Assembly: GCA_017510065.1 (NCBI GenBank) | Contig: JAFWOB010000081.1 | Location: 16,283 to 80,282, forward strand | DNA length: 64,000 bases | Reading direction: 5' to 3' | DNA from: Parasporobacterium sp. | Lineage (GTDB): Bacteria; Bacillota; Clostridia; Lachnospirales; Lachnospiraceae | In this document: one piece after another, positions 16,520 to 25,561 of the stretch | How the letters are laid out: the number at the start of each line of letters is the position of its first letter | Position numbering within the stretch: the stretch's first letter is position 1 | Notes under the pieces: generated by a model | The model's input: only the letters and a program-made list of their open reading frames with translations | Told to the model about the DNA's origin: nothing | The model's database searches: none | Translations under genes and position numbers: made by a program

Positions 16520-19195
16520 ATGGCAAAGAAGTATTGTTACCTGTTTTCAGAAGGAAATGCCACCATGCGCGAATTACTGGGCGGCAAGGGTGCTAACCTT
16601 GCTGAGATGACCAACATCGGACTTCCGGTTCCTCAGGGATTCACGATCACAACGGAAGCTTGTACTCAGTATTACGATGACGGCCGTACCATCAATGACG
16701 GTATCATGGCTGAGATAATGGAATATGTGGAGAAAATGGAGGAGATCAACGGCAAGAAGTTTGGGGATCCTGTTAATCCGCTGCTTGTTTCCGTCCGTTC
16801 CGGCGCCAGGGCATCCATGCCTGGTATGATGGATACGATCCTGAACCTTGGTCTTAATGACGATGTTGTCGCATCGATGATCAAAGGTAATCCGGATCCG
16901 AATTTTGAGCGTTTTGTTTACGACTCCTATCGCCGTTTTATCCAGATGTTCTCAGATGTAGTCATGGAAGTAGGCAAGAAATACTTCGAGCAGCTGATCG
17001 ACCGGATGAAAGAACAGAAAGGTGTAGTTTTTGACGTAGATCTTTCTGCACAGGATCTTAAGGAACTGGCAGAACAGTTCAAGGCAGAATATAAGAAACA
17101 GATCGGCAGTGACTTCCCTTCAGATCCGAAAGTTCAGCTTTATGAAGCTGTAAGAGCTGTGTTCCGTTCCTGGGACAACCCGCGTGCCAACGTTTACAGA
17201 CGTGACAACGATATCCCGTATTCCTGGGGTACTGCTGTCAATGTTATGCCTATGGTATTCGGTAATCTGAACAACAATTCCGGAACAGGCGTTGCCTTTA
17301 CAAGAGATCCCGCAACAGGCGAGAAGAAGCTCATGGGTGAGTTCCTGATCAATGCCCAGGGCGAAGACGTGGTAGCCGGTGTCAGAACTCCGATGCCGAT
17401 CGCGCAGATGGCTGAGCATTTCCCGGAAGCTTATGCGGAATTTATCAGCGTATGTGATCTCCTTGAAAAACATTATCATGATATGCAGGATATGGAATTT
17501 ACCGTTGAGAACGGCAAACTCTACATGCTTCAGTGCCGTAACGGCAAACGTACCGCTCAGGCAGCCCTTAAGATCGCATGCGATCTGGTTGATGAAGGCA
17601 TGAAGACGGAAGAAGAAGCTGTCCTCATGATCGATCCGCGTAACCTGGATACCCTGCTTCATCCGCAGTTCGACGCCGCTTCCCTTAAGAAGGCAGAAGC
17701 CATCGGCAGAGGTCTCGGCGCTTCTCCGGGAGCAGCCTGCGGCAAAGTGGTATTTACTGCTGAGGACGCTGCAGCATGGGCTGAAAGAGGCGAGAAAGTC
17801 GTACTGGTAAGACTGGAGACTTCTCCGGAAGATATCACCGGTATGAAAGCAGCAGAAGGCATCCTGACCGTCAGAGGCGGTATGACTTCTCATGCAGCCG
17901 TTGTTGCCAGAGGTATGGGCAAATGCTGCGTATCCGGATGCGGTGATATCGTCATGGATGAAGAAGCCAAGGAATTCACCCTGGCCGGCAGGACTTTCCA
18001 TGAAGGAGATGTGATCTCCATCGACGGCTCCACCGGTAACATTTACGGTGGAAAGATTCCTACCACAGACGCTACGATCGCCGGCGAATTCGGACGCATT
18101 ATGAGCTGGGCAGACAGCTTCCGTAAGCTGAAAGTACGTACCAACGCGGATACTCCGGACGATGCAAAGAGAGCAAGAGAACTTGGCGCAGAAGGCATCG
18201 GCCTGTGCCGTACCGAGCACATGTTCTTTGAAGCAGACAGAATTGCTGCTTTCCGCGAGATGATCTGTGCAGATACCAAGGAAGAACGCGAAAAAGCTCT
18301 GGATAAGGTACTTCCATATCAGCAGGCTGACTTTGAAGCAATCTTTGAGGCAATGGCAGGCCTTCCGGTCACGATCCGTTTCCTGGATCCGCCGCTTCAT
18401 GAGTTTGTTCCGACAGAAGAAGCAGATATCGAATTGCTGGCGAAATCCCAGGGCAAGACAGTTGAGCAGGTAAAGGCTGTGATCGAATCCCTGAAGGAAT
18501 TCAACCCGATGATGGGACATCGTGGATGCCGTCTGGCAGTCACTTACCCTGAGATTGCCAAGATGCAGACACAGGCTGTGATCCGTGCCGCGATCAACGT
18601 TACACGCAAAGATCCTGCCAATGCCGTTGTTCCGGAGATCATGATCCCGCTGACCTGCGACTCCAAGGAATACAACTTCGTAAGAAAAGTTGTTGTAGAT
18701 ACAGCAGATGCTGAGATCGCCGCAGCCGGTATCAAGATCGATTATGAAGTTGGTACCATGATCGAGATCCCGAGAGCCGCGATCGTGGCCGACGAGATCG
18801 CTCCGACCGCTGACTTCTTCTGCTTCGGTACGAACGACCTTACCCAGATGTGCTTCGGTTTCAGCCGTGACGACGCTACCAAGTTCCTTGGTGCATACTA
18901 CGATCACAAGATCCTGGAGAATGATCCGTTTGCAAGACTTGACAGAGACGGTGTCGGAAGACTGATGAGCCTGACTCTGAAACTCAGCAAACCGGTTAAT
19001 CCGAAGATGCATTACGGTATCTGCGGTGAGCACGGTGGTGATCCGACTTCTGTGGAAATCTGTCATGAACTGGGACTGGACTATGTATCCTGTTCACCGT
19101 TCCGTGTACCGATCGCAAGACTGGCAGCTGCACAGGCGGCGATCAAAATGCCGAATGTACCAAAGGAGCAGAATCTGGTCATGGCCGACCTGTAA
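16520..19195 (+). CDS. ppdK: Pyruvate, phosphate dikinase
   Basis: 891 residues from the ATG at 16520 (GAAGGGA 9 nt upstream). It interconverts pyruvate + ATP + Pi with PEP + AMP + PPi. Domain order: N-terminal ATP-grasp nucleotide domain, swivelling phosphohistidine domain with GGMTSHAAVVARG (His458, matching His455 of the Clostridium symbiosum enzyme), then the PEP/pyruvate TIM barrel ending in ICGEHGGDPTS with the catalytic Cys near 835. PPDK is often used glycolytically in anaerobic Clostridia. Strong codon bias (GGT, CTT, CGT) suggests high expression. A strong terminator follows. Confidence 0.98.
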   Translation: MAKKYCYLFSEGNATMRELLGGKGANLAEMTNIGLPVPQGFTITTEACTQYYDDGRTINDGIMAEIMEYVEKMEEINGKKFGDPVNPLLVSVRSGARASMPGMMDTILNLGLNDDVVASMIKGNPDPNFERFVYDSYRRFIQMFSDVVMEVGKKYFEQLIDRMKEQKGVVFDVDLSAQDLKELAEQFKAEYKKQIGSDFPSDPKVQLYEAVRAVFRSWDNPRANVYRRDNDIPYSWGTAVNVMPMVFGNLNNNSGTGVAFTRDPATGEKKLMGEFLINAQGEDVVAGVRTPMPIAQMAEHFPEAYAEFISVCDLLEKHYHDMQDMEFTVENGKLYMLQCRNGKRTAQAALKIACDLVDEGMKTEEEAVLMIDPRNLDTLLHPQFDAASLKKAEAIGRGLGASPGAACGKVVFTAEDAAAWAERGEKVVLVRLETSPEDITGMKAAEGILTVRGGMTSHAAVVARGMGKCCVSGCGDIVMDEEAKEFTLAGRTFHEGDVISIDGSTGNIYGGKIPTTDATIAGEFGRIMSWADSFRKLKVRTNADTPDDAKRARELGAEGIGLCRTEHMFFEADRIAAFREMICADTKEEREKALDKVLPYQQADFEAIFEAMAGLPVTIRFLDPPLHEFVPTEEADIELLAKSQGKTVEQVKAVIESLKEFNPMMGHRGCRLAVTYPEIAKMQTQAVIRAAINVTRKDPANAVVPEIMIPLTCDSKEYNFVRKVVVDTADAEIAAAGIKIDYEVGTMIEIPRAAIVADEIAPTADFFCFGTNDLTQMCFGFSRDDATKFLGAYYDHKILENDPFARLDRDGVGRLMSLTLKLSKPVNPKMHYGICGEHGGDPTSVEICHELGLDYVSCSPFRVPIARLAAAQAAIKMPNVPKEQNLVMADL

Positions 19196-19238
19196 GAGCA
19201 TGCTGACTGAACTGAATTATTGCTTGTTTTAGGAAATC

Positions 19239-19288
19239 ACGACCCGCAGCCGGGTGAAATTTCAGGCTGCGGGTCGTTTTTTCTTTTT
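19239..19288 (+). terminator. Rho-independent terminator of ppdK
   Basis: A 13-bp perfect stem (19239-19251 with 19265-19277) is followed by a run of T residues to 19288. Confidence 0.9.
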
Positions 19289-19335
19289 GCGAGATTGCGT
19301 GATGCTGCTGCAGTCTGGTGTCCGGTCATGGATTT

Positions 19336-19578
19336 TCATGCGAAATTATAAAAATGTCAATTTCACATAATGGATTGAGTGCCTTTATCATGCGGGATTT
19401 TAAAAATGCTGATTTCGCATGATAAATTAAGTGCCATTTTCATGCAAAAATAAAAAAACTCAGATTTCGCATGAAAAATCAGTCAAAAAACTAGTGTGAA
19501 AATTTCAAAATTGAATTTTCGCATGAAAACTTCGCCCGAAAACTCATGCGAAAAACCGTTTTCTCACATTTTGCATGA
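19336..19578. repeat. Phased array: 10 alternating 9-bp motifs every 26 bp (5 units of 52 bp)
   Basis: TCATGCGAA-type motifs start at 19336, 19388, 19440, 19492 and 19544. Their reverse complement (TTCGCATGA type) starts at 19362, 19414, 19466, 19518 and 19570. Every step is exactly 26 bp with strictly alternating orientation. Matches to the 9-mer are 9, 7, 7, 9, 8, 9, 6, 9, 9 and 8 of 9. Units 1 and 2 are similar throughout, whereas spacers of units 3-5 have diverged strongly with no length change. No gene is present between 19196 and 19673; this array, the ppdK terminator and a downstream -10 element are its whole content. Confidence 0.85.
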
Positions 19579-19640
19579 AATTCCAAAAAGCGCACTTCTT
19601 CAGAGAAAGCTGTTCTGCCGGGAACAAATAAAGAGAATCG

Positions 19641-19649
19641 TGATATAAT
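19641..19649 (+). promoter_or_regulatory. Extended -10 promoter of the DUF523 gene
   Basis: TGATATAAT gives a consensus TATAAT with the TGn extension, 25 bp upstream of the start codon. No good -35 is seen; the phased array ends 63 bp upstream. Confidence 0.6.
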
Positions 19650-19673
19650 CCTTTAAAAGTGAGGAGGATAAAG

Positions 19674-20108
19674 ATGAAGATCATGGTCAGTGCCTGCCTG
19701 CTGGGGGAAAACTGCAAGTATAACGGAGAAAACAACTATAATGAGAATGTTTTGGCATTTGTGCAGGGGCATGACGTGATCCCTGTCTGTCCGGAGGTTA
19801 TGGGCGGACTGCCCACTCCGAGAGTTCCTTCAGAGATCCGTCAGGGGATCGTTATCAATCAGGAAGGGGTTTCTGTTGACAGACAGTTCCGGGCTGGCGC
19901 GAAGGAGTGCCTGGCCATCGCGCTGAAGGAACAGCCGGAACTTGTGATCTTTAAGGCGCGAAGCCCCAGCTGCGGTAAGAAGCAGCATTATGACGGAACA
20001 TTTACACAGACTCTGACGGACGGACCGGGGATCACTGCCGCCCTTCTGCGCGAAAACGGATTCCGCATTATAGAGGAAGATGAGATTGCGGCAGATTTTG
20101 AAAAGTGA
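19674..20108 (+). CDS. DUF523 domain-containing protein
   Basis: 144 residues from the ATG at 19674, which has GAGGAGG 6 nt upstream. It has the family hallmarks VSACLLGENCKYNG at the N-terminus, PVCPEVMGGLPTPR near residue 38, and FKARSPSCG near residue 92, with conserved Cys residues probably binding metal or a cluster. The family is widespread and its biochemical role is not settled. cysK follows 49 bp later and may be co-transcribed. Confidence 0.9.
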   Translation: MKIMVSACLLGENCKYNGENNYNENVLAFVQGHDVIPVCPEVMGGLPTPRVPSEIRQGIVINQEGVSVDRQFRAGAKECLAIALKEQPELVIFKARSPSCGKKQHYDGTFTQTLTDGPGITAALLRENGFRIIEEDEIAADFEK

Positions 20109-20157
20109 TAACATAATCACATAATTAAAAACAAAATGACAGGAGTTTATTAATGCT

Positions 20158-21081
20158 ATGAGAGTGTATAAGTCTATTGCAGAACTGATCGGAAGGACGC
20201 CGCTTCTGGATCTTTCCGGAAAAGCGAAGGGCATACTGCCTGGAACGAAGATCTACGCGAAACTGGAATGCTTCAATCCGGCGGGCTCTTCCAAGGACAG
20301 AGTGGCAAAGACGATGATCGAAGATGCAGAGCAGAAAGGGATCCTGAAGCCAGGTGCTGTGATCATAGAACCCACCAGCGGCAACACCGGGATCGGTCTG
20401 GCGGCAGTGGCAGCGGAGAGAGGATACCGGGTAATCCTGACTATGCCGGAAACCATGAGCGTGGAGCGAAGAAATCTGCTGAAGGCTTATGGGGCGGAGA
20501 TCGTTCTGACGGATGGGACGAAAGGGATGACCGGGGCAATTGAAAAAGCACAGGAATTACATGATTCGATCCCGGGAAGCTTTGTACCGGGACAGTTTAC
20601 CAATCCGGCCAATGTCCGGGCACATTTTGAAACGACAGGGCCGGAGATCTGGAACGACACGGAGGGAAGAACAGATATCTTTGTGGCTAGTGTGGGGACA
20701 GGCGGTACCATTACAGGAACAGGCGCTTATCTGAAAAACCGTAATCCTGCCGTGAAAGTTGTGGCAGTAGAGCCCGCAGGATCCCCCATGCTTTCCAAAG
20801 GCGTTTCGGGAAGTCATCAGATCCAGGGGATCGGAGCGGGATTTGTACCGGAAATACTGGATACAGACCTTTTGGATGAGATCGTCGCTGTCACAGATGA
20901 GGATGCATTTGCAGCCGGGAAAAAGCTTGCCGAGGATGGACTTCTGGTCGGCATCTCCTCGGGTGCTGTCTTTCATGCTGCTGAGCAGCTGGCTAATCGG
21001 CCGGAAAACAAAGGAAAGATCATTGTGGCTCTGCTTCCTGATTCGGGGGAACGGTATTTATCAACGCCTATGTTTTCATAG
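20158..21081 (+). CDS. cysK: Cysteine synthase A
   Basis: 307 residues. PLP-dependent O-acetylserine sulfhydrylase. The PLP lysine is K46 in [14 protein letters not shown], the substrate loop is [12 protein letters not shown] (about 70-81), and the PLP phosphate loop is [11 protein letters not shown] (about 180). The AGGAG site lies 12 nt from this ATG but only 7 nt from an ATG at 20153 that encodes the two-codon frame ATG-CTA-TGA. The TGA of that frame overlaps the cysK start, so re-initiation coupling is possible. An AraC gene follows 13 bp later. Confidence 0.95.
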   Translation: MRVYKSIAELIGRTPLLDLSGKAKGILPGTKIYAKLECFNPAGSSKDRVAKTMIEDAEQKGILKPGAVIIEPTSGNTGIGLAAVAAERGYRVILTMPETMSVERRNLLKAYGAEIVLTDGTKGMTGAIEKAQELHDSIPGSFVPGQFTNPANVRAHFETTGPEIWNDTEGRTDIFVASVGTGGTITGTGAYLKNRNPAVKVVAVEPAGSPMLSKGVSGSHQIQGIGAGFVPEILDTDLLDEIVAVTDEDAFAAGKKLAEDGLLVGISSGAVFHAAEQLANRPENKGKIIVALLPDSGERYLSTPMFS

Positions 21082-21094
21082 TGAGGAAAAGCGA

Positions 21095-22030
21095 ATGGAT
21101 AACGAACAGGAGAAGCGAAATACAGTCGGCTATACGGAGAGCAGTGACTATAGATGTCTTGAGGATCTGGAAGAAACCCGTTTCATGGAAAACAGTAAAA
21201 TGATCCGTCTGGATTACTGCGGAATGGAACGGTGTACTCCCGGATATGCATTCGGACCGTATATCAGAGAGAACTATGTTATTCATTTTGTTGTGGAAGG
21301 AAAAGGAACTCTGCAGGTCGAAGGAAAATACTATGAGATCGGAAAAAACCAGGCGTTTCTTCTGCGCCCGGGAGTGGAAACGATCTATCAGGCAGATCGT
21401 AAAGATCCATGGATGTATGCATGGATCGGATTCCATGGATACCCGTGTGAAAACCTGATCGAACGGATGGGCTTTTCCACACAGCAAGATGTTATAGATG
21501 TTGGTGATGCCGGGATCCCGGCAGGCTATATCAGTCAAATGCTGGATCACAGAGAACTTACTTTTGCGGATTATCTCAGAAGGGGGGCCTTTCTGGAACT
21601 GCTGCTTGCGGATGTCATTGCCTATGCGGATGTGCCGGAAAAGAAAGAGCATTTCAGTGAGGAAGCATATGTGGAACTGGCCGTGAAAGAGATCATTGCC
21701 AATTATGGACATCCCGTTCGTGTCTCAAGTATCGCCAATAAGATCGGGATCAACCGGAGCTATCTGTCGATTATCTTTAAAAAACGCATGGGGGTATCGC
21801 CTCAGCAGTATCTGATCGATTTCCGCCTGGAAAAAGCGGCAGAGCTGATCCAGGAAACCGGTATGGCGGTACGTGCTGTGGCAGCTGTAGTAGGGTATAC
21901 AGATCCCCTGACGTTTTCCAAAGCGTTCAAACAAAAATACGGATGCAGTCCCAGCCTGTTCCGTGAGAAATCCCCGGAACTCATGAAAACGGATCTGAAG
22001 GGGAAATACGCCGGGATCCATAATCTGTAG
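21095..22030 (+). CDS. AraC family transcriptional regulator (MsmR/RafR-like)
   Basis: 311 residues from the ATG at 21095, where GTGAGGAAAAG provides the ribosome site. The N-terminal ~150 residues form a cupin-like sugar-sensing domain (VIHFVVEGKGTLQVEGKYY, then FLLRPGVETIY). The C-terminal ~100 residues hold two helix-turn-helices (VSSIANKIGINRSYLSIIFK and VRAVAAVVGYTDPLTFSKAF). Such regulators activate alpha-galactoside or multiple-sugar operons. It lies immediately upstream of the binding protein gene, so it is the likely activator of the operon from 22240 onward. Confidence 0.9.
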   Translation: MDNEQEKRNTVGYTESSDYRCLEDLEETRFMENSKMIRLDYCGMERCTPGYAFGPYIRENYVIHFVVEGKGTLQVEGKYYEIGKNQAFLLRPGVETIYQADRKDPWMYAWIGFHGYPCENLIERMGFSTQQDVIDVGDAGIPAGYISQMLDHRELTFADYLRRGAFLELLLADVIAYADVPEKKEHFSEEAYVELAVKEIIANYGHPVRVSSIANKIGINRSYLSIIFKKRMGVSPQQYLIDFRLEKAAELIQETGMAVRAVAAVVGYTDPLTFSKAFKQKYGCSPSLFREKSPELMKTDLKGKYAGIHNL

Positions 22031-22111
22031 ATAGTGACATTTGCACATACTCCAGTAACAATCTATGGTATAAATGTACAAAAAACAGATTCGAGATTTG
22101 GCATCTTGTTG

Positions 22112-22141
22112 TTGACAAGTTACAAAAACAGTAAACATTAT
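22112..22141 (+). promoter_or_regulatory. Promoter of the sugar ABC / alpha-galactosidase operon
   Basis: TTGACA (22112-22117), an 18-bp spacer and CATTAT (22136-22141) lie ~100 bp upstream of the binding-protein gene. The imperfect -10 fits an activator-dependent promoter. AraC half-sites would be expected just upstream (22030-22110), but I cannot define them. Confidence 0.5.
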
Positions 22142-22239
22142 GCTGGCATAAAACAACATTTATCCATATTGCATCGAATAAAAACCAAGTAAAATTTAAA
22201 CGTAATATTGTTATAAAACTATATACGGGAGGAATGAAA

Positions 22240-23538
22240 ATGAAAATCAAAAAAATCATTGCTGTTATTCTTTGCGCGACCCTGGTGCTGGGCTTTTCCG
22301 CTATGCCGGCAAGTGCATATGATGTAACAGAGATCAACGTTAACATCTGGGATAATAACCAGCTGGCAGGTCTTCAGCAGATCGCTGACGAATGGACTGC
22401 AACATCAGGTGTTAAGGTCAACATCAACGTCATCGGTTGGGATGAGTACTGGACACTGCTTGCAGCAGGTGCTCAGGGCGGTACTATGCCGGACGTATTC
22501 TGGATGCATTCCAACACAGCTTCTATGTATATGGAAGAAGGACTGCTCCTGAACCTGGATGAGTATATTGCAGCTGATGAGAACATGGATCTGTCTGTAT
22601 ACTATCCGGGCATCACAGAGCTGTACAGCATGGATGGAAGCCAGTTCGCGATCCCGAAGGATCATGACACCATCGCTCTTCTTTACAATGAAGCAATCTT
22701 CAACGAGTATGGCGTAGATGTTCCGACCGATGATTGGAACTGGGGCGATGTAGCAGCAGCTACCAAGGCTATCACCGAAGCATCCGGCGGCAAGGTATAC
22801 GGTTATGCCATGAATACCTCCAACAACCAGGACGGCTGGTACAACCTGGTGGAAGGCTATGGCGGACATATCATCACCGATGATCACAAGGGCACTACCA
22901 TCGGCAGCGACGAAGCAAAAGCCGGTATGGAGCAGATGCGTCAGATCCTGGAATACGCTGTTCCGCAGACTTCCCTGTCTGAATCCGGAACAGATCAGCA
23001 GTTCATCTCTGGAACCGCAGCTATGATCTCCCAGGGATCCTGGATGATCAACAACTTCTATTCTGCAGATAATTCCGCAGATTTCAAGTGGGTAATGCTT
23101 CCTTACAGTGATGCCAACGGCAACGGCCAGGAAGATGAAGGCGAAAGAGTATCCTGCTATAACGGCCTTGGCTGGGCAGCAGCTTACAATGTAAAAGATC
23201 CGCAGGCCTGCTATGATCTGATCGCATGGTTCTGCTCCGAAGAAGGACAGAAAAAACAGGCTGAACTTGGTGTTACCATGGCAGGTATGCCGGGTATCTC
23301 CGATGCTTTCGCAAGCGCTTTCGAAGGAATGGATGTTTCTGCATTCACCAAGATTGAAGAAGTTGGAAAACTGTACTTCAGACCATACACACAGAACACC
23401 CCTGTCTGGGAAGATGCTCTTCAGCAGCAGGGTGGATTCCTGGATGCATGGCTGGATCCGACCAATCCGGATACTATGGCAGCTGCATGTGATCATGCAC
23501 AGGCGATCATTGAGGATGCTATCGCACAGGAATGGTAA
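22240..23538 (+). CDS. Sugar ABC transporter substrate-binding protein
   Basis: 432 residues. The ATG at 22240 is chosen because GGGAGG is 7 nt upstream (an ATG two codons earlier is too close). A signal peptide is clear (MKIKKIIAVILCATLVLGF... ending PASA before YDVTE), with an AxA signal peptidase I site. The one Cys is in the hydrophobic core without a lipobox. The mature part is a family 1 extracellular solute-binding protein (MsmE-like; VNIWDNNQLAGLQQIADEW at its N-terminus). With the neighbouring permeases and alpha-galactosidase it probably binds raffinose-type galactosides. Confidence 0.92.
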   Translation: MKIKKIIAVILCATLVLGFSAMPASAYDVTEINVNIWDNNQLAGLQQIADEWTATSGVKVNINVIGWDEYWTLLAAGAQGGTMPDVFWMHSNTASMYMEEGLLLNLDEYIAADENMDLSVYYPGITELYSMDGSQFAIPKDHDTIALLYNEAIFNEYGVDVPTDDWNWGDVAAATKAITEASGGKVYGYAMNTSNNQDGWYNLVEGYGGHIITDDHKGTTIGSDEAKAGMEQMRQILEYAVPQTSLSESGTDQQFISGTAAMISQGSWMINNFYSADNSADFKWVMLPYSDANGNGQEDEGERVSCYNGLGWAAAYNVKDPQACYDLIAWFCSEEGQKKQAELGVTMAGMPGISDAFASAFEGMDVSAFTKIEEVGKLYFRPYTQNTPVWEDALQQQGGFLDAWLDPTNPDTMAAACDHAQAIIEDAIAQEW

Positions 23539-23610
23539 AATGATCCTGTAAAGGTGATCCTGCCCGGTACGGCGGAAACCGTATGATGTGGCAGGCAGTA
23601 AAAAGTTTCC

Positions 23611-23649
23611 GCAGGACAGGCGGCAGCATGACCATGCTGCCTGTCCTGC
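23611..23649 (+). other. Strong stem-loop between binding protein and permease genes
   Basis: GCAGGACAGG...CAGCATG pairs with CATGCTGCCTGTCCTGC (a 17-bp stem with a 3-nt bulge). It lacks a T run and ends 6 nt before the permease ribosome site. Such structures let the binding-protein mRNA outlast the permease part. Confidence 0.7.
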
Positions 23650-23667
23650 TATCAGAGGGAGACTATT

Positions 23668-24564
23668 ATGGGAAATGTTAAAAAGAAAAAGAAATCTGCG
23701 GCGATGAGAAGCGAGGCGAGATGGGGATGGTTCTTCGTGGCTCCGACCATGATCGGTCTGATCATCCTGAACTTTTACCCAATCGTCAGTACGATCATCG
23801 AATCATTGCACAGAACAAAAGGACTTACCGGATCCCAGTTCGTCGGATTCCAGAACTATCTGACAGCTTTTCAGGATTCCACCACCTGGCAGGCTTTGCT
23901 GAATACCGTGAAGTATGCCATTATTGAAGTTCCTTTCTCGATCGTGATCGCTCTTGTTCTGGCTGTTTTTCTGAACCGCAAGATGATTGGCCGTTCAATC
24001 TACAGAACCATCTTTTTCCTGCCGATGGTCTGCGCTCCTGCAGCTGTAGCCATGGTATGGAAATGGCTCTACAATCAGAATTTCGGTCTGATCAACAATC
24101 TCCTTGGTACAAATGTTGCATGGGTCAATAATCCGAATATTACCTGGATCTCGATTGGTATCATCGGTGTCTGGTCCGTGCTTGGTTATAATATCGTCCT
24201 GTTCATTTCCGGACTTCAGGAAATTCCCGGGGATTACTATGAAGCAGCCCAGATCGATGGTGCCGGCGGTATCCGCCAGTTCTTCAATATCACGGTACCG
24301 CTTCTGTCCCCAACCACATTCTTTATCGTACAGACCCGTATCATCGGCGCTCTGACGGTATTCGACCTGATGTTCATGGTTCTGGACAAGACCAGCCAGG
24401 CGCTGCAGAAGACCCAGTCAATGGTATACATCTTCTATGATTTTGCCTTTACCAAGAACAATAAAGGTATGGGTGCGACTATCGTTGTCATCCTGCTGAT
24501 ATTCATCCTGATCATTACCTTCATTCTTCAGCGTTTGGAGAAGAAGATGGTGTTCTATAACTAG
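23668..24564 (+). CDS. Sugar ABC transporter permease (MsmF/UgpA type)
   Basis: 298 residues with six predicted membrane segments and a basic N-terminus. The EAA loop that contacts the ATPase is YYEAAQIDGAGGIRQFFNIT (about residues 190-210). It is followed 15 bp later by the partner permease. Together with the 22240 protein and the ATPase at 29669 it forms a CUT1-type importer for oligosaccharides. Confidence 0.93.
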   Translation: MGNVKKKKKSAAMRSEARWGWFFVAPTMIGLIILNFYPIVSTIIESLHRTKGLTGSQFVGFQNYLTAFQDSTTWQALLNTVKYAIIEVPFSIVIALVLAVFLNRKMIGRSIYRTIFFLPMVCAPAAVAMVWKWLYNQNFGLINNLLGTNVAWVNNPNITWISIGIIGVWSVLGYNIVLFISGLQEIPGDYYEAAQIDGAGGIRQFFNITVPLLSPTTFFIVQTRIIGALTVFDLMFMVLDKTSQALQKTQSMVYIFYDFAFTKNNKGMGATIVVILLIFILIITFILQRLEKKMVFYN

Positions 24565-24579
24565 GAAGGAGCGGATTCA

Positions 24580-25422
24580 ATGGAAAGCGTAAGAACAAAA
24601 CAGCGTGTTACACGCATCGTCATCCATGTGATCCTGATCATTTTCTCCATCATTATGATCGTTCCCTTCTTATGGATGATTATCACGGCACTGAAGACCA
24701 ATCAGGAGGCGATCTCCATCAATCCGTTCTATCTTTTCCCGCAGTCAGGTCTGCACTGGGAAAACTTTGCAACGGTGTGGAAATCCTATAACTTCCTGCT
24801 TCTGTATATCAACACCCTGGTGCTCATCGTACTGCGTGTTGTCTGTGCATGCCTGACAGCTACTATGGCTGGCTATGCTTTCGGACGTCTGAGGTTCCCG
24901 GGCAAGAAGTTCCTCTTCACCCTGGTCCTGATCCAGATGATGGTTCCCGCACAGATCTTTATTATTCCGCAGTATGTCATGATCTCCAAACTGGGTGCAG
25001 TTGATACCATGTTCGGTCTTCTGTTCCCCGGAATTGTTACAGCATTTGGTACCTATCTGCTGAAGACCGGTTATCAGGGACTTCCTATGGATCTGGAGGA
25101 AGCCGCCGGAATTGACGGATGCAATACCGGGCAGAAGTTCCTGCGTATCATGATGCCTCTGACCAGGTCATCCATGGTATCTTTGGGGATCTTCACAGCG
25201 GTATTTGCATTCAAGGACCTGATGTGGCCGATGATCGTCTGCCCGACGATCACCAAAACGACCCTGTCTGCTGCTCTTGCCAAGATGCAGGGACAGTTCT
25301 CCAGTGACTATCCGACCATGATGGCCGGAGCCGTTCTGGCAGTTATTCCGATGGTCGTCATTTATGTGATCTTCCAGAAACAGTTCGTTGCTGGTATTGC
25401 AACTTCCGGCGGAAAACTGTAA
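24580..25422 (+). CDS. Sugar ABC transporter permease (MsmG/UgpE type)
   Basis: 280 residues with six predicted membrane segments. The EAA motif is LEEAAGIDGCNTGQKFLRIM (about 173-192). It ends FVAGIATSGGKL, typical of the CUT1 second permease (…AGLTAGAVKG-like tail). The start at 24580 has GAAGGAG upstream. Partner of the 23668 permease in the galactoside importer. Confidence 0.93.
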   Translation: MESVRTKQRVTRIVIHVILIIFSIIMIVPFLWMIITALKTNQEAISINPFYLFPQSGLHWENFATVWKSYNFLLLYINTLVLIVLRVVCACLTATMAGYAFGRLRFPGKKFLFTLVLIQMMVPAQIFIIPQYVMISKLGAVDTMFGLLFPGIVTAFGTYLLKTGYQGLPMDLEEAAGIDGCNTGQKFLRIMMPLTRSSMVSLGIFTAVFAFKDLMWPMIVCPTITKTTLSAALAKMQGQFSSDYPTMMAGAVLAVIPMVVIYVIFQKQFVAGIATSGGKL

Positions 25423-25459
25423 GATGGCGTTCACGGAAAACAGATCTGACAATGATCAT

Positions 25460-25534
25460 AACTGGGGCTGATCCTTCGGCCCCAGTTGTACTGTCATCTG
25501 CTGATAATGGACTGGTTTTATTATCGGCAGATGA
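25460..25534 (+). other. Two consecutive hairpins between permease and alpha-galactosidase genes
   Basis: The first hairpin is a 9-bp GC-rich stem (25460-25468 with 25479-25487). The second is a 15-bp stem with one wobble (25494-25508 with 25520-25534), followed by a short AT-rich tract. They may partly terminate or process the message before the glycosidase gene. Confidence 0.65.
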
Positions 25535-25561
25535 GAGTATTATTTTACAGGAGTAAAGACA

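Noticed and set aside
17120-19066. 648-codon open frame antisense to ppdK
   Set aside because: It mirrors the biased codon use of ppdK, has no ribosome site or recognisable domain, and lies entirely inside a certain gene.
22240-22330. Lipoprotein signal at the Cys in the 22240 and 49631 binding-protein signal peptides
   Set aside because: The Cys is within the hydrophobic core, preceded by VIL or AVL rather than a Gly/Ala/Ser at -1, and an AxA site lies downstream.
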